Of a stretch of DNA of 64,000 nucleotides, positions 35,133 to 47,796 are shown in pieces. How positions within the stretch are numbered: the stretch's first letter is position 1; every line of letters starts with the position of its first letter. The translations under genes were made by a program, and so were the position numbers. Source of the DNA: JAZKHT01 sp040385245 (lineage in GTDB: Bacteria; Pseudomonadota; Alphaproteobacteria; Rhodobacterales; Rhodobacteraceae); the NCBI GenBank assembly GCA_040385245.1, contig JAZKHT010000004.1, positions 1 through 64,000 of the forward strand. The letters are read 5' to 3'. The notes under the pieces are model-generated. The model saw nothing but the letters and a program-made list of their open reading frames with translations, was not told the DNA's origin and did not search any database.

Positions 35133-35648
35133 GTGGATAGAGCCCAAAAAGAGAAAGTGGTCGATGAACTCGGCCAGATCTTCGCAAGCTCTGGCGTGGT
35201 CGTGGTTGCACACTACGCAGGTATGACGGTTGCACAGATGCAGGACCTGCGCGCAAAAATGCGCGTCGTAGGCGGGTCCGTACGCGTTGCCAAGAACAAG
35301 CTCGCCAAGATCGCCCTCGATGGGAAACCCGGTGTCAAGATGGGTAACCTGCTGACGGGCATGACCGTGCTTGCCTATTCCGAAGACCCCGTCGCTGCGG
35401 CGAAGGTGTCCGAGGCCTATGCCAAGGCGAACGACAAGTTCGTTATCCTTGGCGGGTCGATGGGTGAGACCGTTCTGGACCCGGCCGGTGTGAAAGCCGT
35501 GGCCGCCTTGCCGTCGCGTGAAGAGCTTATCGCTCAGATCGTTGCGTGCCTTGGTGCGCCCGCCTCGAACATTGCCGGTGCCATTGGCGCGCCTGCGTCT
35601 AACATCGCAAGCATCCTTACAACCATCGAGGAGAAGGCTGCGGCCTGA
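35133..35648 (+). CDS. rplJ: 50S ribosomal protein L10
   Basis: 171 aa, beginning with GTG at 35133 (SD GGAG, seven-base spacing). MDRAQKEKVVDELGQIF and VVVVAHYAGMTVAQM identify L10. The C-terminal helix (APASNIAGAIGAPASNIAS...) that binds L7/L12 dimers contains a near-exact internal duplication of GAPASNIA. It anchors the stalk and should repress its own operon through the upstream leader. Confidence 0.97.
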   Translation: MDRAQKEKVVDELGQIFASSGVVVVAHYAGMTVAQMQDLRAKMRVVGGSVRVAKNKLAKIALDGKPGVKMGNLLTGMTVLAYSEDPVAAAKVSEAYAKANDKFVILGGSMGETVLDPAGVKAVAALPSREELIAQIVACLGAPASNIAGAIGAPASNIASILTTIEEKAAA

Positions 35649-35716
35649 CACTCGCCATACCTGCGTGGGGTTGACCCCACCTCGTTGGAACCCATCTTTA
35701 AAGAACGGAACAGAAA

Positions 35717-36091
35717 ATGGCTGATCTGAACAAACTCGCCGAAGACATCGTGGGTCTGACCCTTCTTCAGGCGCAGGAACTGAAAACGATCCTGAAAGAC
35801 AAGTACGGCATCGAGCCGGCTGCTGGCGGCGCTGTCATGATGGCAGCCGGTCCGGCTGCTGCGGCTGCTCCGGTTGAAGAGCAGACCGAATTCGACGTCG
35901 TGCTGACCGACGCCGGTGCCAACAAGATCAACGTGATCAAGGAAGTCCGCGCGATCACCGGTCTGGGCCTGAAAGAAGCCAAGGACTTGGTGGAAGCTGG
36001 CGGCAAGGTCAAAGAAGCAGCGACCAAGGTCGACGCTGAAGCGATCAAGAAAAAGCTTGAAGAAGCTGGCGCCAAGGTCGAACTGAAGTAA
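35717..36091 (+). CDS. rplL: 50S ribosomal protein L7/L12
   Basis: 124 aa. N-terminal dimerisation domain, Ala/Gly-rich hinge (AAGPAAAAAPVEEQ) and C-terminal factor-binding domain with KINVIKEVRAITGLGLKEAKDLVE. It recruits GTPase factors to the ribosome in several copies per stalk. It follows rplJ by 68 bases, and a hairpin lies downstream before rpoB. Confidence 0.98.
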   Translation: MADLNKLAEDIVGLTLLQAQELKTILKDKYGIEPAAGGAVMMAAGPAAAAAPVEEQTEFDVVLTDAGANKINVIKEVRAITGLGLKEAKDLVEAGGKVKEAATKVDAEAIKKKLEEAGAKVELK

Positions 36092-36132
36092 TCGGTCAGG
36101 GTGCAGATCGCATCCGATATCGGTTGAAATTG

Positions 36133-36160
36133 GCTGGGTCCGAAGGAATTCGGGCCCAGC
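36133..36160 (+). terminator. Attenuator-like hairpin between rplL and rpoB
   Basis: GCTGGGTCCGAA (36133-36144) pairs with TTCGGGCCCAGC (36149-36160) over 12 bp with one G-T pair and loop GGAA. No T-tract follows, so partial pausing or RNase III cutting fits better than full termination. It sits in the 263-base gap before rpoB, where partial attenuation is known in other bacteria. Confidence 0.6.
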
Positions 36161-36354
36161 TTAACCTGTCTTGAAAGGGGCATCATGCCCCATCCGGCAA
36201 ACGGGTGCCCCTTTCAAGGCGTGGTTATAAGGTTCGGGAGCCATCCGGTGGGACGGGCGGCATGAATGGAACCTTACCCCCTGCTTCGCATGCGGCGCGC
36301 GCCCGTGACCCCGACGGCACGCGCGCCCGCGAAACACGAAAGGTGACGACGAGC

Positions 36355-39300
36355 ATGGCGCAAGCTTACGTTGGCCAGAAGCGTATCCGCCGGTATTACG
36401 GCAAGATTCGTGAAGTCCTGGAAATGCCGAACCTGATCGAGGTTCAGAAATCCTCATACGACCTGTTCCTGAAATCAGGGGACGGGCCCAAGCCGAACGA
36501 TGGCGACGGGATTCAGGGAACGTTCCAGTCGGTCTTCCCGATCAAGGACTTCAACGAGACGGCCGTACTCGAGTTCGTGAAATACGAACTGGAAAAGCCG
36601 AAGTATGACGTGGACGAGTGCCAAAGCCGCGACATGACCTATGCGGCGCCGCTGAAGGTGACGCTGCGTCTGATCGTGTTCGATGTCGACGAAACCACCG
36701 GCGCGCGGTCCGTCAAGGACATCAAGGAACAGGACGTCTACATGGGCGACATGCCCCTGATGACGTCGAATGGCACGTTCATCGTGAACGGCACCGAACG
36801 TGTGATCGTCAGCCAGATGCACCGGTCACCCGGTGTGTTCTTTGACCACGACAAGGGCAAGACCCATTCGTCGGGCAAACTGCTGTTCGCCTGCCGGATC
36901 ATTCCATACCGGGGGTCGTGGCTCGATTTCGAGTTCGACGCCAAGGATATAGTGTTCGCGCGCATCGACCGTCGCCGCAAACTGCCGGTGACGACGCTGC
37001 TTTATGCCCTTGGCATGGGGCAAGAGCAGATCATGGACGCGTATTACGAAACCGTCATGTTCAAGCACATCAAGAACAAGGGCTGGATCACCAAGTTCTT
37101 CCCCGAACGTGTGCGCGGCACTCGTCCGACCTATGACGTGGTCGATGCAGCCACCGGCGAGGTGATCTGCAAGGCGGGCGAAAAGATGACGCCCCGCATG
37201 GCGAACGAACTGATCAAGTCGGGCAAGGTCACCGAACTGCTGGTCCCTTACGACTACATCGTGGGCCGCTATGTGGCCAAAGACATCATCAACGAAGAGA
37301 CCGGGGAAATCTGGGTCGAAGCCGGTGATGAACTGACGATGGAATATGACCGGGACGGCGAAGTGAAAGGCGGCAGCCTGAAGTTGCTGCTCGATCAGGG
37401 CATCACCGACATTCCGGTTCTGGACATCGACAACGTCAACGTCGGTCCCTACATCCGCAACACGATGGCGGCTGACAAGAACATGGGCCGCGATACCGCG
37501 CTCATGGACATCTACCGCGTCATGCGCCCCGGAGAGCCGCCGACAGTCGAAGCGGCAAGCCAGTTGTTCGACACGCTGTTCTTCGACAGCGAACGCTATG
37601 ACCTGTCCGCCGTTGGCCGCGTCAAGATGAACATGCGTCTCGACCTCAAGGCGCCGGACACGTTCCGCACCCTGTCGCGCGACGACATCATCTCGTGCAT
37701 CAAGGCGCTGACCGAACTGCGCGACGGCAAGGGCGAGATTGACGACATTGACCACCTTGGCAACCGCCGCGTGCGGTCCGTGGGCGAGTTGATGGAGAAC
37801 CAGTACCGCGTCGGCCTGCTGCGGATGGAACGGGCGATCAAGGAACGCATGTCGTCGGTGGAAATCGACACGATCATGCCGCAGGACCTGATCAACGCCA
37901 AACCGGCGGCGGCGGCGGTGCGTGAATTCTTCGGCTCCAGTCAGCTGTCGCAGTTCATGGACCAAACCAACCCGCTGTCCGAAGTGACGCACAAGCGCCG
38001 CCTGTCGGCCCTTGGGCCGGGCGGTCTGACCCGCGAACGTGCCGGGTTCGAGGTGCGCGACGTTCACCCGACCCACTATGGCCGGATGTGCCCGATCGAA
38101 ACGCCCGAAGGCCAGAACATCGGTCTGATCAACTCGCTGGCGACCTTTGCCCGCGTCAACAAGTACGGCTTCATCGAAACCCCCTACCGCAAGGTTGTGG
38201 ACGGCAAGGTGACCGACGACGTGGTCTACATGTCCGCCACCGAGGAGATGCGCCACACCATCGCGCAGGCGAACGCCACGCTCGATGAAACCGGCGGCTT
38301 TGTGAACGAACTGGTTTCCACCCGGAAATCCGGCGAATTCATGCTGAACCCGTCGGACGCGGTTGATTTGATCGACGTGTCGCCCAAGCAGTTGGTGTCG
38401 GTTGCGGCGTCGCTTATTCCGTTCCTGGAAAACGACGACGCCAACCGCGCCCTGATGGGGTCGAACATGCAGCGTCAGGCGGTGCCGTTGCTGCAATCGG
38501 ACGCGCCGTTCGTCGGCACGGGGATCGAGGCCGTCGTGGCACGGGATTCCGGGGCCGCCATCATGGCGCGCCGGGCCGGTGTGATCGACCAGGTTGATGC
38601 CACCCGTATCGTTGTGCGTGCGACCGAAATGCTGGATCCCGGTGAACCCGGCGTCGATATCTACCGTCTGCGCAAGTTCAAGCGTTCCAACCAATCGTCC
38701 TGCATCAACCAGCGCCCGCTGGTGAAGGTGGGCGATACCGTGATGCGCGGCGAAGTGGTGGCTGACGGCCCCTGCACCGACATGGGCGAACTGGCCCTTG
38801 GCCGAAACGTGGTCGTCGCGTTCATGCCGTGGAACGGCTACAACTATGAAGACTCGATCCTGATTTCGGAACGCATCCTGCGCGACGACGTGTTCACCTC
38901 GATCCACATCGAAGAATACGAAGTGGCAGCGCGCGACACGAAGCTGGGGCCGGAAGAGATCACCCGCGACATCCCGAACGTGGGCGAAGAAGCCCTGCGC
39001 AATCTGGACGAAGCAGGCATCGTCTATATCGGGGCCGAGGTGCAGCCGGGCGACATTCTGGTGGGCAAGATCACGCCCAAGGGCGAAAGCCCGATGACGC
39101 CAGAAGAAAAACTGCTGCGCGCCATCTTTGGTGAAAAAGCGTCGGACGTGCGGGATACCTCGCTTCGCCTGCCGCCGGGTGCCTATGGCACTATCGTCGA
39201 AGTGCGCGTGTTCAACCGCCACGGTGTGGACAAGGACGAACGCGCCCTGCAGATCGAGCGCGAAGAAGTCGAACGTCTCGCCCGCGACCGTGACGACGAA

Positions 39301-40488
39301 TTGGCGATCTTGGAGCGTAACATCTATGCGCGCCTGAAAACGCTGATCATGGGCAAAGTGGCCGTAAAAGGCCCCAAGGGCGTCAAGCCGTCCTCGACCA
39401 TCAATGACGAACTGCTGGGCACGCTGTCGCGCGGCCAGTGGTGGCAGCTTGCCTTGGGTGAAGAATCCGAAGCCAAGGACATCGAGGCCCTGCACGACCA
39501 GTACGAGGCGCAGAAGCGCGCCCTTGATCACCGGTTCGAGGACAAGGTCGAAAAGGTCCGTCGCGGCGACGATCTGCCTCCGGGCGTGATGAAGATGGTC
39601 AAGGTGTTCGTGGCGGTGAAGCGCAAGCTGCAACCGGGCGACAAGATGGCCGGTCGTCACGGCAACAAGGGCGTCATTTCCAAGGTCGTTCCGATCGAGG
39701 ACATGCCCTTCCTTGCCGATGGCACGGCGGTTGACCTTGTTCTGAACCCGTTGGGCGTTCCCAGCCGGATGAACGTCGGTCAGATACTGGAAACCCATAT
39801 GGGTTGGGCCGCGCGCGGTCTGGGCCTGCGGATCGACGAGGCATTGAAGGAATATCGCCGCTCTGGCGACATGACCCCAGTGCGCGAGGCGATGCGTCTG
39901 GCCTACGGCGACGAGACCTATGACGAGGCGTTCTCGGATCGCAGCGAAGACGAATTCCTGGAACTTGCAGGAAACGTCACGCGCGGCGTGCCGATCGCGT
40001 CGCCCGTCTTTGACGGCGCGAAAGAGGCTGACGTGAACGACGCGCTCACACGCGCCGGATTCGACACCTCGGGTCAGTCGGTCGTGTTCGACGGACGGTC
40101 GGGCGAACAGTTCGCCCGCAAGGTCACGGTCGGCGTCAAGTACATGCTGAAACTCCACCACCTTGTGGATGACAAGCTGCACGCACGTTCGACCGGTCCG
40201 TATTCGTTGGTCACGCAGCAGCCGTTGGGTGGTAAAGCCCAATTCGGCGGCCAGCGTCTCGGCGAGATGGAAGTCTGGGCACTGGAAGCTTACGGCGCCG
40301 CCTACACCCTGCAGGAAATGCTGACGGTGAAGTCGGACGACGTGGCAGGCCGGACCAAGGTCTACGAGTCGATCGTCAAGGGCGAGGACAATTTCGAAGC
40401 CGGGGTCCCGGAATCGTTCAACGTCCTTGTCAAAGAGGTCCGCGGCTTGGGCCTCAACATGGAACTCCTGGATGCGGAGGAGGAATAG
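36355..40488 (+). CDS. rpoB: DNA-directed RNA polymerase subunit beta
   Basis: 1,377 aa. The rifampicin-binding cluster (nt about 37,930-38,040) reads SSQLSQFMDQTNPLSE then THKRRLSALGPGG, with the resistance-associated Asp516, His526 and Ser531 equivalents all wild type. The C-terminal GGKAQFGGQRLGEMEVWAL region is intact. The start is the ATG at 36355 (MAQAYVGQKRIRRYYGK); an in-frame extension to 36205 was rejected. It is separated from rpoC by 94 bases containing a palindrome. Confidence 0.98.
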   Translation: MAQAYVGQKRIRRYYGKIREVLEMPNLIEVQKSSYDLFLKSGDGPKPNDGDGIQGTFQSVFPIKDFNETAVLEFVKYELEKPKYDVDECQSRDMTYAAPLKVTLRLIVFDVDETTGARSVKDIKEQDVYMGDMPLMTSNGTFIVNGTERVIVSQMHRSPGVFFDHDKGKTHSSGKLLFACRIIPYRGSWLDFEFDAKDIVFARIDRRRKLPVTTLLYALGMGQEQIMDAYYETVMFKHIKNKGWITKFFPERVRGTRPTYDVVDAATGEVICKAGEKMTPRMANELIKSGKVTELLVPYDYIVGRYVAKDIINEETGEIWVEAGDELTMEYDRDGEVKGGSLKLLLDQGITDIPVLDIDNVNVGPYIRNTMAADKNMGRDTALMDIYRVMRPGEPPTVEAASQLFDTLFFDSERYDLSAVGRVKMNMRLDLKAPDTFRTLSRDDIISCIKALTELRDGKGEIDDIDHLGNRRVRSVGELMENQYRVGLLRMERAIKERMSSVEIDTIMPQDLINAKPAAAAVREFFGSSQLSQFMDQTNPLSEVTHKRRLSALGPGGLTRERAGFEVRDVHPTHYGRMCPIETPEGQNIGLINSLATFARVNKYGFIETPYRKVVDGKVTDDVVYMSATEEMRHTIAQANATLDETGGFVNELVSTRKSGEFMLNPSDAVDLIDVSPKQLVSVAASLIPFLENDDANRALMGSNMQRQAVPLLQSDAPFVGTGIEAVVARDSGAAIMARRAGVIDQVDATRIVVRATEMLDPGEPGVDIYRLRKFKRSNQSSCINQRPLVKVGDTVMRGEVVADGPCTDMGELALGRNVVVAFMPWNGYNYEDSILISERILRDDVFTSIHIEEYEVAARDTKLGPEEITRDIPNVGEEALRNLDEAGIVYIGAEVQPGDILVGKITPKGESPMTPEEKLLRAIFGEKASDVRDTSLRLPPGAYGTIVEVRVFNRHGVDKDERALQIEREEVERLARDRDDELAILERNIYARLKTLIMGKVAVKGPKGVKPSSTINDELLGTLSRGQWWQLALGEESEAKDIEALHDQYEAQKRALDHRFEDKVEKVRRGDDLPPGVMKMVKVFVAVKRKLQPGDKMAGRHGNKGVISKVVPIEDMPFLADGTAVDLVLNPLGVPSRMNVGQILETHMGWAARGLGLRIDEALKEYRRSGDMTPVREAMRLAYGDETYDEAFSDRSEDEFLELAGNVTRGVPIASPVFDGAKEADVNDALTRAGFDTSGQSVVFDGRSGEQFARKVTVGVKYMLKLHHLVDDKLHARSTGPYSLVTQQPLGGKAQFGGQRLGEMEVWALEAYGAAYTLQEMLTVKSDDVAGRTKVYESIVKGEDNFEAGVPESFNVLVKEVRGLGLNMELLDAEEE

Positions 40489-40513
40489 AGGAATTTTCAC
40501 CTGAAAATTCTTC
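40488..40513. repeat. A/T-rich palindrome in the rpoB-rpoC spacer
   Basis: Arms GAATTTTC (40491-40498) and GAAAATTC (40503-40510) with loop ACCT, extendable to 11 bp with one G-T pair. It starts at the rpoB stop. The same element, inverted and slightly diverged, is at 22326-22350. In the spacer it would be transcribed as a hairpin between the two polymerase genes. Confidence 0.6.
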
Positions 40514-40582
40514 GGGGCCAGAATGTTCACGCGGAATGTTTTGGCCCGCCTCTGACCGCAACCTCCATTCTTAGGAATTGAA

Positions 40583-44827
<4,245 letters not shown>

Positions 44828-44845
44828 GCCCGGTTGACTGAAAAG

Positions 44846-44878
44846 AAAGGCCCCCTGCTGCAAGGCGGGGGGCCTTTT
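44846..44878 (+). terminator. Intrinsic terminator after rpoC
   Basis: AAAGGCCCCC (44846-44855) pairs with GGGGGCCTTT (44868-44877), a perfect 10-bp stem followed by T. It closes the rpoBC transcript and separates it from the genes at 44947 onward. Confidence 0.92.
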
Positions 44879-44946
44879 GCGTTTGCGGTCTTTCGCACCG
44901 CATCTGTCCGTTGCTAGGGTAGGTCATCATCCGGGAACGAGTTTTC

Positions 44947-45756
44947 GTGTCACAGGTCGTCAATCATATCCTCGGGCTCATCCGGTTTTCTTATCCGGCC
45001 ATCGGAGCCTTTGCCCGGTCCGGCACGGCCCCCGCCGATGCGGCGGCGTTCCTGTATGATCCGGCCCGGCTGGATCGGCGGTTTCATCTGCTTGAAAACC
45101 TGTGCCTGCCGTCGATGCTGGCGCAAGATGACGCGAATTTCGATCTGGGCGTTCTGGTGGGCGACGATCTGCCCGCCCCGTTCCGCGCCCGGCTTGACGC
45201 GGCCCTGCGACCGATGCCCCGCGCGCGTGTCATCGCGTTGCCACCGCTGCCGCATTATGACGCCACCCAGCGGGCTTTTGCCGCGATGCGCCCCGATACG
45301 GCCAGCCATATCACGACCTTTCGTCTGGACGACGACGATGCGCTGTGCCGCAGCTATATCGCAACGCTGCGGCGCATGACGGACGGGCTGATCCCGTTGC
45401 GTCCGGCAAAGGCACCCTTTGCCATCGCCTTCAACCGGGGTTTCTTTCTGGAACGGGGCGATGGCGGCAACCGCGTCTATGACGTGATCGAGAAACTTCC
45501 CCCCGCGTCAGGCTGTGCCATGACCGCACATGCCGCACACCGGGACAATGTCTATCGCCGCAATCACCGGCTGTTACCGCAGTTCATGACAGTGTTTTCC
45601 GACGCGGACACGCCCGCCTTTATCCGCAGCATCCATGCCGACAACGACAGCACCCCCTTTGCCAGCGGTCAGTTAGCCCGGATGAAGCCGGAAAAGCTGG
45701 ACGCCGCCCTGCGCGCCGGTTTTCCCTTCACTCTGGACAGCCTGCAGGCCCTGTGA
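44947..45756 (+). CDS. Putative rhamnosyltransferase/glycosyltransferase
   Basis: A 269-aa soluble protein. HITTFRLDDDDAL with four Asp at residues 128-131 is a DxD-type nucleotide-sugar/metal motif. The N-terminal VVNHILGLIRFSYP and the overall length match the 'putative rhamnosyl transferase' family common in Rhodobacteraceae. Acceptor and sugar are unknown. The start is GTG at 44947. It is the first gene of the cluster inserted between rpoC and rpsL. Confidence 0.7.
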   Translation: MSQVVNHILGLIRFSYPAIGAFARSGTAPADAAAFLYDPARLDRRFHLLENLCLPSMLAQDDANFDLGVLVGDDLPAPFRARLDAALRPMPRARVIALPPLPHYDATQRAFAAMRPDTASHITTFRLDDDDALCRSYIATLRRMTDGLIPLRPAKAPFAIAFNRGFFLERGDGGNRVYDVIEKLPPASGCAMTAHAAHRDNVYRRNHRLLPQFMTVFSDADTPAFIRSIHADNDSTPFASGQLARMKPEKLDAALRAGFPFTLDSLQAL

Positions 45757-45801
45757 TCTGTCACCCTGAAATGCCCAATATTTCAGCAGCGAAAGCCCGC
45801 G

Positions 45802-46677
45802 ATGATTTCTGACAACTTGCGCGGCGCGCTTTACATGAACGTGGCCATGGCCGCCTTTACCCTGAACGATACGGCCATGAAGGCGGTGACGGAAACCCTG
45901 CCGCTGTATCAGTCGATCGGCCTGCGCGGCGCGCTGACGCTGATCCCGCTGGTGCTGATCGCCCATTTCACCGGGGGGCTGCGCCTTTCGCTTGGCCCGC
46001 GCGACCGGGTCGTCGTCGCCATCCGCTGTGTGGCCGAAGTGGGCGGCACGCTGCTGTTTCTGGCCGCGCTGATGCACATGCCGTTGGCCAATCTGTCCGC
46101 GATCCTGCAATCGCTGCCGCTTGCCGTCACCTTGGCGGCGGCGCTGTTCTTTGGCGAAAGGGTGGGCTGGCGGCGGATGTCCGCAATTGTCGTCGGTTTC
46201 ATCGGTGTGCTGATCATCATCCGGCCCGGACCTGACGGCTTTGATTTCTGGTCGCTGATCGGGCTGGCCTCGGTCGCGTGCGTGGTGGTGCGCGACCTGT
46301 CCACGCGCGAAATCAGCCGCGCGGTGCCATCGGCCACCGTCGCCGTGCTGGCGTCGGTCACCGTCACCGCTGCGGGGTTTGCGCTGTCGGCGGGGCAGGG
46401 GTGGCAACCCATCGGCGGCCATCAGGCGGTGTTGCTGGGCGCGGCCGCATCGGCGTTGGTGGTGGGATACATGTTTTCGGTCATGGTGATGCGGGTGGGC
46501 GACATCGGCTTTATCGCGCCGTTCCGCTATACCGCACTGCTGTGGGCAATCGTGCTGGGGTGGCTGGCTTTTGGCAATCTGCCGGATGGTCTGACATTGG
46601 CGGGGGCGGGGTTGGTGGTTGGATCGGGTGTGTTCACGCTTTGGCGGGAACGCCGCATCCGCAAGGCATCAGCGTGA
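45802..46677 (+). CDS. EamA/DMT family transporter
   Basis: A 291-aa protein with about ten short hydrophobic segments in two EamA repeats: the first starts LRGALYMNVAMAAFTLNDTAMKAV, and the second, in GDIGFIAPFRYTALLWAIVLGWLAFG, carries the conserved PFRYT/A motif. DMT proteins export metabolites, and some (ArnE/F type) move polyprenyl-linked sugars. The substrate is not deducible. It is 45 bases after the rhamnosyltransferase-like gene and just before the GT2 gene. Confidence 0.82.
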   Translation: MISDNLRGALYMNVAMAAFTLNDTAMKAVTETLPLYQSIGLRGALTLIPLVLIAHFTGGLRLSLGPRDRVVVAIRCVAEVGGTLLFLAALMHMPLANLSAILQSLPLAVTLAAALFFGERVGWRRMSAIVVGFIGVLIIIRPGPDGFDFWSLIGLASVACVVVRDLSTREISRAVPSATVAVLASVTVTAAGFALSAGQGWQPIGGHQAVLLGAAASALVVGYMFSVMVMRVGDIGFIAPFRYTALLWAIVLGWLAFGNLPDGLTLAGAGLVVGSGVFTLWRERRIRKASA

Positions 46678-46765
46678 TGTGACCTTGTGACAGTTGCGAA
46701 GAACGCCGGAACCTGACAAAGAGCGCGGAACATTTCCGCCGCGTTTCGCCGGTGATCGGAACATC

Positions 46766-47488
46766 ATGCCAGCGCTTTCCATCGTCATTCCTGCCCGCAA
46801 CGAAGCAGGGAACCTGTCGTCCCTTGTAGCCGAAATCAAAAGCGCGCTGAGTGCCGAGACGGATTTCGAGATCATCATCGTCGATGACGGCTCTACCGAT
46901 GGCACGGCTGAAAGTGTTGCGGGCCTGCCCATGGTGCGCGTGCTGCGCAATGATGTCTCTGCCGGGCAAAGCGCCGCAGTCCATTCAGGCGTTCAGGTTG
47001 CGCGCGGGCAGATCGTCTGCACATTGGACGGCGACGGTCAGAACCCGCCTGCCGATTTGCCAAAGTTGATCGCTCCGTTGCGGGCAGATACGGCGGGGCG
47101 CATCGGATTGGTCGCGGGCCAGCGCGTCGGACGCCAGGATACCTTGTCGAAAAAGCTGGCCTCGCGCTTTGCCAACGGATTGCGCGCGCGGATGTTGGGG
47201 GACAACACCCGCGATACGGGCTGCGGACTGAAGGCGTTCCGCCGCGACGCCTTTCTGGCTTTGCCCTATTTCGATCACATGCACCGCTATCTGCCCGCCC
47301 TGTTTTCCCGCGATGGCTGGAACATCGTTCACGTCGATGTCGGCCACCGGTCGCGCGGGGCAGGGCGATCTAACTACAGCAATCTGCAACGCGCCTTGGT
47401 CGGGATTGTCGATCTATTCGGCGTCCTGTGGCTGCTGCGCCGTCGCAAGAAGGCCACACCACACCCCTTTGCCCATACCGGAGAATGA
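46766..47488 (+). CDS. Glycosyltransferase family 2, dolichyl/undecaprenyl-phosphate sugar synthase type
   Basis: A 240-aa GT-A enzyme. LSIVIPARNEAGNL, IIIVDDGSTDGT and the DGD motif (residues 88-90, TLDGDGQNPP) mark the catalytic domain; RDTGCGLKAFRRDAF is the acceptor-loop signature of DPM1/ArnC-like enzymes. It lacks the two C-terminal membrane helices of ArnC/GtrB. It should load a sugar onto a polyprenyl phosphate at the inner leaflet. The stop overlaps the next gene (ATGA). The start at 46766 gives the family N-terminus. Confidence 0.82.
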   Translation: MPALSIVIPARNEAGNLSSLVAEIKSALSAETDFEIIIVDDGSTDGTAESVAGLPMVRVLRNDVSAGQSAAVHSGVQVARGQIVCTLDGDGQNPPADLPKLIAPLRADTAGRIGLVAGQRVGRQDTLSKKLASRFANGLRARMLGDNTRDTGCGLKAFRRDAFLALPYFDHMHRYLPALFSRDGWNIVHVDVGHRSRGAGRSNYSNLQRALVGIVDLFGVLWLLRRRKKATPHPFAHTGE

Positions 47489-47796
47489 CCGTGCAGACGT
47501 TGATGGACTGGATGAATGTCACCACGCGGTTCGAACTGGCCTGGATCTTCATAGGTCTGGGGGGGCAAATGTTGTTCTCGGCGCGTTTCATCGTGCAGTG
47601 GATCGCGTCCGAGCGGGTGCGTCGGTCGGTCGTTCCGGTGACGTTCTGGTATTTCTCGATGGGCGGCGGGATTGTGCTGCTGGCCTATGCCATCCATCGC
47701 GCGGACCCGGTGTTTATCCTGGGGCAGGCACTGGGCGTGGTGATCTATTCGCGCAATCTGTGGCTGATCCACCGTGAAAAAGATGCCACAAGCTGA
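47485..47796 (+). CDS. Lipid-A-disaccharide synthase N-terminal domain (LABN) membrane protein
   Basis: A 103-aa protein with about three membrane segments: LAWIFIGLGGQMLFSARFIVQW, VTFWYFSMGGGIVLLAYAI and FILGQALGVVIYSRNL. FSARFIVQWIASERVRRSVVP and FWYFSMGGG are hallmarks of the LABN domain. It is often found next to a GT2 and a GT39 gene; it may help flip or present a polyprenyl-linked sugar. It overlaps the GT2 upstream by four bases and the GT39 gene downstream. Confidence 0.8.
   Translation: MTVQTLMDWMNVTTRFELAWIFIGLGGQMLFSARFIVQWIASERVRRSVVPVTFWYFSMGGGIVLLAYAIHRADPVFILGQALGVVIYSRNLWLIHREKDATS

Noticed and set aside
36205..36354. 50-residue N-terminal extension of rpoB
   Set aside because: RpoB proteins begin near MAQAYVGQKRIRR; the extension lies in the rplL-rpoB leader.
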